Shown here: piece after piece, positions 14,757 to 26,000 of the stretch
Layout: each line of letters starts with the position of its first letter
How positions within the stretch are numbered: the stretch's first letter is position 1
Source of the DNA: Sinohyriopsis cumingii
Lineage: Eukaryota > Mollusca > Bivalvia > Unionida > Unionidae
NCBI GenBank assembly: GCA_028554795.2
Contig: CM068826.1
Span: 102,426,346 to 102,490,345 of the forward strand
Direction of reading: 5' to 3'
DNA: 64,000 bases
Notes under the pieces: model-generated
What the model saw: the letters and a program-made list of their open reading frames with translations, nothing else
Database searches by the model: none
What the model was told of the DNA's origin: nothing
Translations under genes and position numbers: made by a program

Positions 14757-14987
14757 ATGTGGACAGACGTTGAATCTTCAACCCTTGTGTCAACAATGAT
14801 GTTCAGGACGGACATGCTCATGTATGTCCGATCCAAGTGGACCGTTTTCCACAGGACCAACAGCAGCCTGTGGATAAGAAGAGTCTATATAGAGAGACAA
14901 GGTTGCCTCAAGAGGACTCTGATGTATGGCCCTGCTGTAAGACGAAGTTTGAGGACAAGAAGATGTCGCAAATGCCCTTTATGTTAA
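14757..14987 (+). CDS. Small Arg-rich ORF (76 aa) with histone-type 3' end
   Basis: ATG 14757 is the first ATG after TATAAATA and opens 76 codons. The N-terminal half is Met/Thr-rich. The C-terminal half is basic, with SLRTRRCRKCPLC at the end, loosely protamine-like. The TAA at 14985 lies 22 nt before a histone-like stem-loop. Caution: an alternative frame is open from 14774 to 14998 (75 codons) and reads as a more ordinary polar protein with a VWPCCKTKFEDKK segment, but it has no ATG. A short upstream exon, a frameshift or decay could have hidden its start. No family is recognised in either frame. Transcription is better supported than the exact product. Confidence 0.45.
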   Translation: MWTDVESSTLVSTMMFRTDMLMYVRSKWTVFHRTNSSLWIRRVYIERQGCLKRTLMYGPAVRRSLRTRRCRKCPLC

Positions 14988-15002
14988 GGGCATATTAACA
15001 TA
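14968..15002 (+). repeat. Overlapping inverted repeats just before the plus-strand histone-type stem-loop
   Basis: ATGCCCTTTATGTTAAGGGCAT can fold as a GCCCTT/AAGGGC hairpin, and TTATGTTAA is repeated inverted as TTAACATAA a few bases later. The two folds are mutually exclusive. They lie between the ORF end and the histone-like stem-loop and could affect SLBP access or simply reflect duplication. Confidence 0.5.
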
Positions 15003-15050
15003 AACCAAAGGCCCTTTTCAGGGCCAGCCATATTTCTCGAAAAGAGATAG
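15003..15050 (+). terminator. Histone-type mRNA 3' end (stem-loop plus purine-rich downstream element), plus strand
   Basis: AACCAAA precedes GGCCCTTTTCAGGGCC (15010-15025), a perfect 6-bp stem and TTTC loop. Then comes AGCCATATTTC and a purine-rich CGAAAAGAGATAG. The CCAAA-stem-loop-purine order is the textbook histone 3' end layout. The stem and loop are identical to the minus-strand copy at 13916-13931, and the following ATTTCTCGAAAAGA is also shared. It lies 22 nt after the 76-codon ORF and 11 nt after the alternative frame's stop. Confidence 0.87.
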
Positions 15051-15096
15051 TCTTTGAATTGCCTACCCCTTTTTTTAAAAATTTAAAAAAAAAAAA

Positions 15097-15271
15097 ATCC
15101 CATGTTAAATTCCCCTTGTCCGTAGATTGTCCCACGATTTATTCCCATGTTAAATTCCCCTTGTCCGTAGAGTGTCCCACGATTTTTCGCCATGTTAAAT
15201 TTCCATTGTCCGTAGAGTGTCCCAAGGGTGTTTTTAATGCTAATTCCCATTGTCCGTAGGGTATCCCTATT
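15097..15271. repeat. Four subterminal tandem repeats of about 45 bp at the element's right end
   Basis: Units on the minus strand begin GGGACACTCTACGGACAA (with variants GGGACAATCT and GGGATACCCT) and contain GGGAATTTAACATGGG or a close variant. Starts are near 15,271, 15,226, 15,181 and 15,136, a period of 44-45 bp. The outermost copy is most divergent. Short tandem repeats next to the terminal inverted repeat are common in Polintons and may bind a terminal protein or polymerase. Beyond this point the sequence turns AT-rich and gene-poor, so I take it as the element boundary. Confidence 0.8.
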
Positions 15272-16815
15272 CACTACTTGCAAATCATCAAATGGAAGTA
15301 TGTTGGTCCCAATATTATATACAACAAGGAATAAAATGTTAATATTATAGAAGTTAAGGCGCAAATATTGGGGTTAAATATTGTGTTCTGCAGGAAAGTC
15401 ATGTCATACAATCTTGACTTAACGGAACACTTCAAGCTTAGTTCTATCACATAGTCAGTGGAACTTGTCATTCAACCAAGATTCAACATGAAATCATTTT
15501 ATGAAGATTGTTCATTAACTTTGTTTTCTGTAGCATATTAACAACTTTCATTGTAAATGTTGCTTTAAAGGTATCCATCAAGAATATTATGTGATGGTTT
15601 CTCCACTTCGTTTTCATCCTTCTCTCCCATATTTATGGAATCCAGAGTTCGTGAACCTCAATCTCTTTCCACCATTCTCTATCCTCAGCATTGTGGTACC
15701 TGGATTGAACAGCATTTTTGTCTGAACCCAACTATCGTTACACAGACGACCGACTAGAATATACAATCCGTTATCTTCATGCTTATCAGCTGTGACATTG
15801 CCACATTTTGTTTTCTTAATTTGATTGATGTTAATTTATCGGCTTCTTTTGTGTCATACCTTACAGCACATTGTATATGCGATCTCGTACAGTTCGCTGT
15901 GGTGAATTAAAACGGGCTTGATCTTGTGAAAACAAAAGGTTTGTTTTCATTTAACGCTTCCAAGTATTTCATAGGATGACTGTTGATTAGTCCTGGAACT
16001 GCTGTCCCTCTTTCTGCCCCATTTTTAACTGTAGTCAAGGTTTTCCGTAGCCTTTTCTCCACTTTAGTTAGATCATTTTTAGTAGCCGTGTCTATAAGTG
16101 TTCATTCTCTAGTGTTCATTTTAGAACCTTCACTGGCACGACACCAGTTGAAACGTCAAAGCTACCACAATTACTGAAAGTTCAACCTAATATTGTCTGA
16201 CTGCGTCATTCTGTGTGGAGGATATGATGGACTAGTACGGGAAGGAGCAGTGAATTGACGGATCCATCATTTGTCGTCTTCACTCTTCTATCAATAGATT
16301 AAAAGAACAACTGTGCCGCCAGATCTCCCTGTGCATAAAATAAACCAATACAGTATGGACACCGGTCACAGTTGCCAGATTTGAAGTTCTCCCATGTCGA
16401 CCGATAACGCGCTTCCGGTCGTCTCTACTACCCCTTTTTATCATGTCACAGTTGTGGATGTAATTGGCTATATTCCTGAGTTTATCTTGGAGCTCGTTCT
16501 CTTTCACCTCTTGCACATTTCGGGGACTGTCAGCGGCCCCATCCTCCTCTGTACTGATTCATAACAGGTAAATCGAACTAATATATTTGCAATTGATTTC
16601 GCAACTTTAGGAGTTATTTTTGTATTTAGTCGGTTTGTTGACATTCGCTCTGTTTGATTCGGACATTTAATTGGATTATATGTCATTCAAGGGTGCTGTC
16701 TTAGTTTTCTATGAAGTCTTGGACTTTGGATATTCATCTCGTGTAGGATAGCCAGTTTAAGCCAATACGGTATATCATCTGAAGCAAAAGAGTCGTTCGA
16801 TTATGAACCGAAGTC
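15272..16815. other. AT-rich host flank without recognisable genes
   Basis: I see no coding signal, RNA gene or known mobile element. Open frames here are short and unsupported. Confidence 0.6.
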
Positions 16816-17589
16816 TTATTGCTCATCTTCAGGGGGCATGCATTCACTATCAGAGTCCTTCCTGTAATCCAAAACAAATACATATTAATAATTGTACTAT
16901 CGCCCATCACATCAATGAAATTATCCAGTAAATAATTAACTATAAACTAAATTAGTAGCACGTATACTCATCCTTTTTACACCATGCAAACCTAATTATA
17001 AGAGAGAATGATACTTAATGATGAAAATAGTCCAAATAAGCTTGTGCCAGTAGGACATGCAACCTATATATACATGTAAATTGTTAGATAATTGCTGCCC
17101 ATTACCAGATTGGAGCTAATTTCAATATGTAATCATTTAGATAATGCATGTGGAGTTTTACTCTCGTTTGACACTATTCTGAGGTGTATACTTTAACGTT
17201 GCTCTCAAAGGCAATTACATTATTGATAATATTTCTAATCTTAAAATATTTTGAAAAATGAAATAATAAATACATTATTGGGAAGATAATTATGTTAATT
17301 TTGTTTCGCGTAATATAAGAATCATATGATCACAATTCAATCCAATGTAGATAGTGTACGGTAGTTCTTCAATGACAGTTTATTCAGCGTGAAATTTGCA
17401 AAACTTGCAAAATAAATAAAATTCCATGTCTTTGATTTTTTGTAGCTGATGGCAGATCTTTATATTTAGGATATCCTCTGATAAAATGGCGTAAACATTT
17501 AATTACATTAAGATTTGAATATGTACTTCTATAATCAATTCATTGCAAGTCGTTATTAAGAATACCTACCACAGAGGTTTTCATTTTCG
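16816..17589 (-). other. Two candidate small 3' exons of a minus-strand host gene
   Basis: On the minus strand, 17,566-17,589 is flanked by TTTTTCAAATACAG and a following GTATTC. 16,816-16,861 is preceded by GGATTACAG and ends in a stop. Read in compatible phase they give an acidic tail ending KDSDSECMPPEDEQ, typical of a cytoplasmic C-terminus. They could be alternative last exons of the receptor-like gene whose tail exons lie at 22.3-22.6 kb, which already offers a stop codon. Splice motifs are short and the microexon is only 24 nt, so this is tentative. Confidence 0.25.
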
Positions 17590-17698
17590 CTGTATTTGAA
17601 AAAGAAAAAACACATGATTTTTTCAGCCGATATAGCACCATTCATTTTTCTCGTACTTTTGCTTTTCTGTATGAGATCAAATCCCCATAATATGCTAG

Positions 17699-17790
17699 AC
17701 CAGGAGTCTCAAACACGCGGCCTGCTGGCCGCATGCAGCCCGCCAAGCCGTATCCTGTGACCCGCATAATGATTGGCGTCACATAGTGTC
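17699..17790. mobile_element. hAT-like transposon end
   Basis: CAGGAGTCTCAAACACGCGG followed by CTGGCCGCATGCAGCCCG resembles the widespread GC-rich end of hAT elements that begin CAGGGGTCTCAAAC. The opposite end and the 8-bp target duplication were not found, so it may be a truncated copy. Confidence 0.4.
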
Positions 17791-18290
17791 ATGAGAGATA
17801 AACGGGGGTGGGGTGGGGTGGGTGGTGATGGTGGTCAATTAAGTCTTTAGTTGAATTAGAAGCGTTTGTATATGGTTTTTACTTTTTGTTTGAGAGAGAG
17901 AGAGAGACTTAAACAGGTCATAGGAAAATGCTTCTATTGAAAATTATGTTTGAACTGCCTTTGTGTGTGAAGGCGGATTTCTACGTTGTTAATTTTTGTT
18001 GCGAAATTACGATTTTTACTATCCAGCTTGATATCTTTTCACGGTGTTAGCACCATCTAGGATTATGTTGTCACTTTCTCAACTATTGCGCCGTTAATAT
18101 TTCGCTAGTTTGCGACTAGTTCAAAAAATGAAATTAAAAGAACCACCCGCTATATTTTTCCTACTATCTAAGCTTGGACACTGCAATTCAGTCCCAGACC
18201 GGATAGAAAATACTACTACAAAGTGCAAAAAATGGAAGTACAGCAAAACAAGACATTATTAATAAGCCTGTATTCGATAGATTGCCCGAT

Positions 18291-18292
<2 letters not shown>

Positions 18293-18330
<38 letters not shown>
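18293..18330. repeat. (GA)n microsatellite
   Basis: An uninterrupted GA run of about 38 bp is visible. Smaller GA runs occur at about 17,892 and 57,834. The open frame across it is an artefact of the repeat. Confidence 0.95.
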
Positions 18331-18334
<4 letters not shown>

Positions 18335-19397
18335 GGGGGTGGGATGGATATATTCGTTTTCCATAATTGGCAATGAGTTCTGCTAAGAACACACTAGTCG
18401 AGAGTGTTATTTCACTTAATTCGCTAAATATTTTGTCAGATCTGGTAGACGTCGAGACGTGGTCAATTTCACGTAACTGTTTCGACAGAACCGATGTAAT
18501 TTATTAAAACTAGTTCACTAATATATAGCCTTAAATTTTTCTGGTATTCGTGTCCTATTGTCATTATATTTGCCGCAGTATGTCATTTATCTGACGGGTT
18601 AAGGCTATTTAATTCTAATGGTATTCGAGGTTGAAATTGGAGTGGTTCGTTTTGCATAATGATGATTTTCTTTCAACTTTGATATTGAAAACACGCTTAA
18701 CATAGGAAAAGTTTGGTCGAACCCCCAACCCCAACCACCCGTTCCATTACTGGATCTTATTGCAGATTAATTACATTATTCACATATGGACTGACTAAAC
18801 TGTGAAACAGACCAGAAGCTATAGTTGTTAATTACGTAATGACACTTCCTTATTTAAAGTCTGATTAGCTCAAATGCATTTTTTTCCATTTATTATTTTC
18901 TTTCTCCCTTATCAAAATCGCTAATACTTCTTACAAATACAGGACGTGAAAGGTATTGTTAACTTCCGTGAATTATGTATTATAAAAGTAAATAAAATTT
19001 ATAAAAAATACTTTATAAGTTTGAACCTGGATATCACATTCTTTCCAAATACTTTACGGTCCAGGCGCATATCTGCCTATATGCAGAAACGTTGCTGCAT
19101 GTGAAAATTTTGACAAGAAAAAATAATGCATTTCAAACCAATTATTTTAATGATTTGTTAATTTTCTTGGAGGAGACCCCTGAGCCCCCACAAGCTGTAG
19201 ATGGTCATCCCCTCCCACAAACCTCCTCTAGTCGCTACAGTTATAGCCATGTACCGTTAAATAAATTACTGAAATGACATCTACTATCGATAGAAGTACA
19301 AACAGCATTTTCTGCTTCTAGATTATGGTTCATATACGTATAGTTTAAACTCATGTACATTGCTGTGAAATTAATTCTGATATATTAGGAGTGTACG

Positions 19398-19600
19398 TTG
19401 TTGTTATTATAGGGTTTAGCGCCATTTTTCAGCACAAGATTGGCTATACATGGCGGCCAGTATAAATGGTGGAGGAAGAACCGGGGAAAACCCCAAAAAG
19501 AACCACCGACCCACGAGAAACTAACAGCAAGGTTTCTCACATACCCACACTGGCCGAGCCAGAGACTTGAACCCACACAGACAGAGGTGAGATGACAAGG
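19398..19600 (-). mobile_element. tRNA-derived SINE, 5'-truncated, minus strand
   Basis: On the minus strand a Pol III B box (GGGTTCAAGTCTC) is followed by GTGTGGGTATGTGAGAAACC, a GGTTCTTCCTCCACCATTTA segment and TGGCGCTAAACCCTATAATA at the 3' end. The sequence matches the SINE at 54.02 kb along most of its length but lacks the A-box part. It lies in opposite orientation to that copy. Confidence 0.75.
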
Positions 19601-19745
19601 AGTGTTTATGGAATTGCTGGTATACCCATAGTGACTAAACTCTCCTAGATAAAATATTTAGATTGTGCTCAAATTGTTCAAATACGTTCTCTACTAGTCG
19701 CTGGAGTTTTGTTTATAGTTTGCAAAGAAATAAAACAAATTAGCT

Positions 19746-19749
<4 letters not shown>

Positions 19750-19785
<36 letters not shown>
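19750..19785. repeat. (GA)n microsatellite
   Basis: A GA run of about 36 bp, with a second short run at about 19,807-19,822. Confidence 0.95.
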
Positions 19786-19788
<3 letters not shown>

Positions 19789-22283
19789 AATCAACAGAGC
19801 ATAGAAAGAGAGAGAGAGAGAGATCTCAGGAAATATGTAGTGAATGTGACAAAGTACTGACTAAACGTAGGAAAGGATGAGAAATATTTGACAATTTACT
19901 TCTGAGTGAAGCAGAATTTAAATTACACTGAGAAACAGTAAATATGAGTATGAAAACGTTTTTATTTTCGGCATTGTGACTTGTGCCATGAACAAATTCT
20001 AACAAGACTTCAATTATTTCCTACTGGCTGAAGATTAACTTGTCGGATTAAACTATAACGCGGTTAACTGGAGGAAAGAAATGCTGTTATTCTTCGGTAT
20101 GAAGACCGTTCGTTTTTATGCTTCTTATCAACAGGAATGATAATGTTAGTTTGTGGCAGTAGTAGTTGAGTCATAGTAGCAACAAACGTAATGGAGGCAA
20201 ATATTTGAACTGAATATAAGTACACAAAAATCGCCGTTGTTACAAGTTATTAATGCAAATTAAAATCAATGCACACATGCTTACAATTTGACGACACAAA
20301 TATTTTATATAACACTTTTAAATCAATCAAATTATAGTATGAATTTTTTGCTTTCCAACTAGATTTATAACAAACTAACCACATCCTAAGGAATAAATGT
20401 TGATATTTGCCACTGTAGGCTCACAGTTAAATAAAATATAAAATATACAAACACAGGTAAACAGCTAGAATCTCTTGCCCATCGTACAAACCACGCAAAA
20501 TACCTGCATGTAATCTTTTCTTCAGTTTTCGTGTCCCCGATCTAATTTGGTCAATGTCATGAACTTTAGACTACCCACTAATAAACACATACATCTATAT
20601 TGCTCTCTGTGTTAAAAAAGAAATATATAATAAATATATGTCTATGTTTACATACCTGATTTCAATCCTGTTAGATCATCTACCATCTTCGGTAAGTAAT
20701 TCGATGCAAAGTGCGCGGCCGAGAGCGAAGCAGTGTGAATTTTTATCGCGTAAACGGGGGTGCGGTTTTCTGACTGATACACACAGGGTTGTAGGTTGAG
20801 CAGGACCTATGTATCGTTGTGTACAGCATGATGTAACATAAAATACCGACCAAACGAGGACGTGCTCAGATACGCCTATTTCAAGGTTTTTATCACTCGT
20901 TAAGGTCATGGCAGTCCATTTTATCCACTATTACAAAACGGGGACGTCCTGGTTTCGAGGTGTGTTGGGCTGTACTCACCCGTTTCGCGGCTTCACACAC
21001 ACACACACGCACACATACATACATACACACATACATACATATAGCAGCTACAGACAGACAATGCTACCACAGAGAGATAGAGAGAGGGAAGCGTTGATTT
21101 GGAAATGTCAGCTTTTAATTTATTCCCACTTAATAGAGGAAAACGATTCTGTCACACACATTTCTGAATATATTTGCCATTAGCGTATTTAAATCCCATC
21201 AATAAATAAACATGTATGGACGTTTTCCATCTTGTTACTTTCTATAAGCTGTCTGTGGTTACGATATATTTACACAAAATATATTTAGTTGTATGATGTC
21301 AATTGATGCACAAATTGTTTGTTGCAGTAAATAAATGATAGCTGCACAGTGAGCTGACTAACATAATAAGATAAGCAAAGGAACTAAAGTCTATCGACTG
21401 CTGCCGTATCTTCTCTTTATAGGAAATCAAACTCTCATACACTGTTCGTAGTGACCAGAAAAAAAATAAACAGAACATTATATGACATCACATATTACAC
21501 TCCTATATGTGTGGAATACTAATTGCACGTAAATGTGCAACAAAATTGAAGAAAAATTGTAAAACTGGATGCTTACTTTTCTGAAGCATGCAAACCTTTT
21601 GTATAAGTATCGTAACTATTCGTAGGTGAAATTTTGTTTCTCTAAAGTCTAAGTTTTTTATAACTAAAATACCGAAATAATGAACCAAACTTTCGTCTAT
21701 CCTCATTACTCCAAAATTTCTTACTGTACTGATATTTTAGAGATCTCAAACAGAGAAAATAAGAAAAACTGCGTTGATGTACACATTTTATTTGATTGCA
21801 ATACGTATTGAAATGTTTTGCGACAGTATTGTGTTTACATAGCTATATAAATTGTTTCAGTTCATTATGCAACGAAATTATAGTATATCAATGTAGTATA
21901 GGAAAGGTTCAATTGAAGTGTAATATACGTTTCCTGAAATGAGCCTTAGATAAGTATGTTCTACTACCAGATTTTCACTATACCTTAAGGTAAAACGCCG
22001 AATCTACTCGAATTTCACACGTGCATTTCAGCTTTCATTATTATACATTTCAATTTTGTAAAAAGATCACAATCGATTGTAGTCGGGATATATGATGTAT
22101 TATTATGACTGTTCTCGTACTTCCATTGAAATACTTATGCACACATATTCGACCCTAATAGTGCACATTTGGAACATAAAACATTTCTTTGTCTAACTCA
22201 TTGATTCCAGTTACTGTAAAATTGTACATAAATACATATTAACACGACACGAGACTAGACCATGAAATATTATATGCACCTAT

Positions 22284-22355
22284 CTATATTTTAATGGTAC
22301 CGCTCTTCTTTCTGCAACATTTACTACACATTGTCTTGTCCCATTGGTTGATTCC
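22284..22355 (-). CDS. Receptor-like host gene: last cytoplasmic exon
   Basis: The acceptor TTTCTTTTCAG precedes base 22,355. The exon reads in phase 0: GINQWDKTMCSKCCRKKSGT and two further residues plus Ile before TAG at 22,284-22,286. The phase matches the preceding exon, which ends on a complete codon. It is a short, basic, cysteine-containing tail. A CC pair near the end could be palmitoylated, which is inference. Confidence 0.6.
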   Translation of the reverse strand, partial: GINQWDKTMCSKCCRKKSGTIKI

Positions 22356-22502
22356 CTGAAAAGAAAGACAATTTTATTTAAACAAAACAATCTGTTACTA
22401 GAGATGAACGTTGAAAACACTTTGTAATCCCACTTTTTATACTCTTTTCTTCATTTAAAATTAGCAAATATTTGTTTATTTGTCCATTTATTCATTACTC
22501 AC

Positions 22503-22620
22503 CTGTGCATGAATCCGTAGTTGATCTTCAATCAAGACATTGTTTGCTACAAGACATACCCTAGTGTGATATTTCAGTTCTTTGAATGTAGTAGAGATAT
22601 TGTCAGTGCTCTCAGTTGGC
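22503..22620 (-). CDS. Receptor-like host gene: cytoplasmic exon (118 bp)
   Basis: Flanked by a good acceptor (TTTTATTTTATAG before 22,620) and a consensus donor (CACAG then GTGAGTAA after 22,503). Only one frame is open: one leading base, then 39 codons beginning PTESTDNISTTFKELKYHTR and ending LRIHAQ. It needs a phase-2 partner upstream, which is exactly what the transmembrane exon at 34.7 kb offers. No known signalling motif is recognised. A damaged relative of this exon lies at about 60.0-60.15 kb. Confidence 0.65.
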
Positions 22621-22997
22621 CTATAAAATAAAAGCTTACAAGCCGATTCTTCGGCAAGCTAGCTTGACAAAGATACTGACCAGTCAGCGTTCTGCACGCT
22701 TAGGTAACAAGGAGAGTACACTTACAACATAAACAATACCTGTTAATGCGGACAAATTTGCATGTTTAGTACAGACAATAATAGTAGCAATATGTAAAAA
22801 AAGAAGACACTTTGGGGATCAATGGGCATTTACATTACTGTCGCCATTATGGATGTATAACAGTCTGGGGTCAAGATATTAGCCCACACGATTATCATTG
22901 GGACACTGATTAAATAAGAATGAATGAGAATGTTAAATGAGAATGGTAATGTTAAAAATAACCATCGTGTGAAAATGACTATGACACTCGAGCGAAA

Positions 22998-23010
22998 ATG
23001 GAATGGTAAA

Positions 23011-23041
<31 letters not shown>

Positions 23042-23042
23042 G
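22998..23042. repeat. (CA)n microsatellite
   Basis: A CA run of about 30 bp at 23,011-23,042 with CA-rich borders. A second CA/CATA-rich stretch lies at 20,994-21,043. Confidence 0.9.
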
Positions 23043-24789
23043 ATAGAACTGCTTACACACTACACATACATAAACACAGACAAACAAGGTTGCGGATGAT
23101 TACACACTACACACATAATTTTAAGGGTTGTAAAAGTCATACACAAACGTAAAGTACTAATTGTTTCGGCCATGCTTGAATCTTGTACTCTATTTCTGAG
23201 AGAATTGGACAGTCGTTAAAAGAGCCATTGATATTGGTTACGCTCATCTTAGTCTCCACACCTCCCGGACCGTGCTACTTTTGTACGACATCATCTTCTA
23301 TACCCATCTCTACCGCAAGGATGCACATGTTCTAATCTGAATCAAAGATTACTGTGATCATGAAAATACACACAATAGTGTCCACACACCGTCGAATCTG
23401 ATCCTTTTAATCTCACACTATTGAATACAGTGGAAACGTTCTTTATTTTAGTTGAGTCTATCATATCATCCTCGAAAGGAGATAATTCATAGGAATCAAA
23501 ATATTCCACGATGTATTCGTTATAAAATTACTTGAATACTCAGTGGGTTCCTAGGTGATGACCGTCGTCCGTTTTGATGACATAATCTCAAATGTCTTTA
23601 GGTATAAGATCAGACAGTTCATCTTTAGCACACACTACTGAATTTTTAGGAAGTTGTGTATGAATTGTGTGTCAGAAGGATATGAAGTTTCCAGGTATTC
23701 CTCAAGTTTCTCACAGGCGTCGATATGTAATGATTTCACACTTGACATGTTCTTTAAAATTTCTGTTAATTCGGTCTATGAACTTGCAGTTTCGGTACGT
23801 TGTTGCAACATAACGTAGAACCATTTTGTCTCCGAGAGGGCAATATAGGTAAGGAATGTTTACTGCAGTTTACGCAAATCTTGCAAGAATGTTTCTTTTG
23901 CCACGAGTATGCGCGATTCTTCCACGTACTCTTTAAACGTTTCTTCTTGGCTTATCATCGAATATTGATGGTATTGCACTTGGTTAGGATAATGGATTTG
24001 ACAGTCATAACACTGTTTTCTGATACCAGTTAGACGGCGAGCAAACCAGAAGACTGTTTTTCTTGTTCAGATCATCCTAACAGTATAACTGTGTTGTGTT
24101 TGCCTTTCCTTTTTCATCTCCAACTGGTGCCGGTGACTGATGTAGCGTGTGTTCTGTATGGAAAAAACAAACATTCTCGCCTATGTCCACGTGTTTCATG
24201 CTTTATTGTATTAGTCTATGATCATTTCTCACAGACTGTCGATTTTCAGGGTATTGTCAAGTTTTGCGTACCGGGTCATGTTCACTATGATCTCGAAAGC
24301 CAGTGCAAACTGAAGTTCCACACGAAGTTGCCTTCATTTTATAGGGTGAAATTGCTCATCGTCGATGGTGTAGAGCAAATTTAAATCCCCCAAATAATAT
24401 TCTCCTGCAATAGTCTTACGAAATGGCATTGAGACCATTGGTTCATAATTGTCTTCTAAATTCAAATCAGAGTCAAGCAAGATCTCAAGTTATTTTCTGG
24501 GTAAGATTAGGATCAAAATGTTTGTTAAACAAAGTCTGATCCCCTCTGTTGAAGTCTCTCTTGGACCATGTTGAAGTGTTAGAACTGAAAAGTATTTTGA
24601 CCAATAGTTCCGTTGAGAGCTGAATTGTTGACGATGCTAATTATGGGAAATTTGGCCAGTTGACATTGGAAGACATTACCTTTGATCTTGGAATGGAGTT
24701 CAGTGACGGTTTTCACTTTCACTTTTGTAGACGATACTTGAATATTATTCTTGTGGTAGTTTGACTGATGTCGTTTCTCATTTGTAAGA

Positions 24790-25135
24790 CTTCCACATTT
24801 GGTTTGATCCTATGGGTTATGTGGTCTACTTGTGCAGCCTGAGGTAATTTGGCCGTGATACAAAATAATTTATTGCTGCGAAATCTTGTCTCGGAAGAGT
24901 TATCTATATCAAAAGAGAAAGATTTTTCACTGGTTCAAGAATATTGATGTGATTGGCAAAGATGCTACTGTCGGTATATTTTAACGAAGCATTGGGAAGA
25001 AGATAACCGTTAAAACTGCTGAGTAAAAATATACAGTTGTTTATCTTGTTGTCGTAAGCTCCAATGTGTCCGATTGCTGTTCCAATTATAAAAACACGCT
25101 ATAAAAATCAGGCAGATAAAGACAATTTAATGTTT
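24790..25135 (-). pseudogene. Decayed Polinton 2: minor capsid N-terminus and membrane protein
   Basis: At 24,843 the string GTAATTTGGCCGTG matches the intact element's minor capsid gene near 1,592, in the same orientation. At 24,990-25,135, GAAGAAGATAACCGTTAAAA and the following bases follow the membrane-protein gene (about 1,835-1,985). Many frameshifts and stops are present and no long frame remains. Further degraded capsid sequence may extend left to about 24.4 kb, but I cannot align it with confidence. Confidence 0.65.
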
Positions 25136-25159
25136 AAGAGGGATGAAATGTTGTGACTT

Positions 25160-26000
25160 CTTCATTTTATCGTAATTTTATCGTCGATGACTTTTGAAAC
25201 TGAAATCCAAAATCAAAGGCTGCTGGATATCCTTTCCAGCAGACTTTGACCTCTAAATACTATATTTTCACATTTTAGGTATTTCGTTTATAGAAAACGC
25301 TTTCAGGATCGTACACGTCTTTCTTGGTCACTTGTTGTAACTAGGGCAGGTAAAATGTTTTCCGCTCGTATCTTCCAAATGATAAGTAGGTGGGTTTCGT
25401 CCGTGTTCTTCTGTTCTGACATGAAACAATTCTTTTGTACAGTTGTGAAAAAATATATAAAGGTTCTTATTGTTAGTTTCCAATCAGAAACCAATCTTCA
25501 GAGTTTAAAACATTTTCGTCTGGTCTTTGACGTTTCAACAATCGAATAAAAACTCTCAATTCATTACAGGCATCACGTGTCTGGAGCACATCATAAGCGT
25601 CGATGGTAAGATTGTAAGCTTAAATCGACGTGGTAACACATCAATGTATTTGAGAGCATTGTCGTGAGTATAATATTTGCGCATACTTTCTTTCAAGGAC
25701 CTTTAAAAAACTTCCACGATACTGGCTTTAGTTTTAGGATTTAATTGGTGAAAAACTGAATCTTGATTTTCTCTTTCCTTTCTGAAAAAAATGGATAAGA
25801 ATTTCAGTGCCCTTGTCTGCTTGCCATTGGAGTTAGTTTCAACCACATTCTTTTAAGGCAGCTTGTAAAGTTCACACGGGAATTTAAAAGTCAAAGATTT
25901 TACTTAAGCCGATTGTGAAAACCAAAGAAAGACGCAAATCATATATACGAAGTTAAACGACAGGTGTCTTCTAGATCGGCTTTGCATTGACGATAGATTT
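25160..26000 (-). pseudogene. Decayed Polinton 2: integrase with chromodomain
   Basis: The region follows the intact integrase (2,099-3,211) in order and orientation. For example, GCTGGATATCCTTTCCAGCA at about 25,229 corresponds to the chromodomain WKGYP codons near 2,159. GATCGTACACGTCTTTCTTG at about 25,308 corresponds to the position near 2,240. The segment around 25,600-25,870 corresponds to the DDE core. Numerous indels destroy the frame. Confidence 0.75.

Larger units (their letters stand above)
1..15271. mobile_element. Polinton/Maverick (adintovirus-like) element, right portion, nearly intact
   Basis: The stretch carries the diagnostic Polinton gene set: type B DNA polymerase, retroviral-type integrase, FtsK/HerA-type packaging ATPase, minor capsid protein and the start of a major capsid protein. 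Genes are packed with spacers usually under 60 bp and mostly on the minus strand. Base composition is clearly less AT-rich than the DNA after 15.3 kb. The left end, any adenain-type protease and the left terminal inverted repeat lie outside the window, so repeat length and target-site duplication cannot be checked. The right end is placed after the last of four subterminal 45-bp repeats at 15,271; the exact base is uncertain. Only one disabling lesion is seen, in the polymerase, so insertion looks recent. Confidence 0.93.

Noticed and set aside
13892-15050. A real histone gene inside the element
   Set aside because: All frames between the stem-loops were read; none shows a histone fold or histone tail sequence.
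15097-15271. CRISPR-like array
   Set aside because: Repeats are contiguous and imperfect with no unique spacers; they are tandem subterminal repeats in an animal genome.
20676-20909. 77-codon minus-strand frame followed by a GTATGT donor-like site at about 20,657
   Set aside because: No credible acceptor or domain; the frame stops before the donor.
23150-24400. Possible left extension of Polinton 2 (capsid or protease)
   Set aside because: Some cysteine-containing phrases appear in broken frames, but I could not align them to any gene of the intact element.
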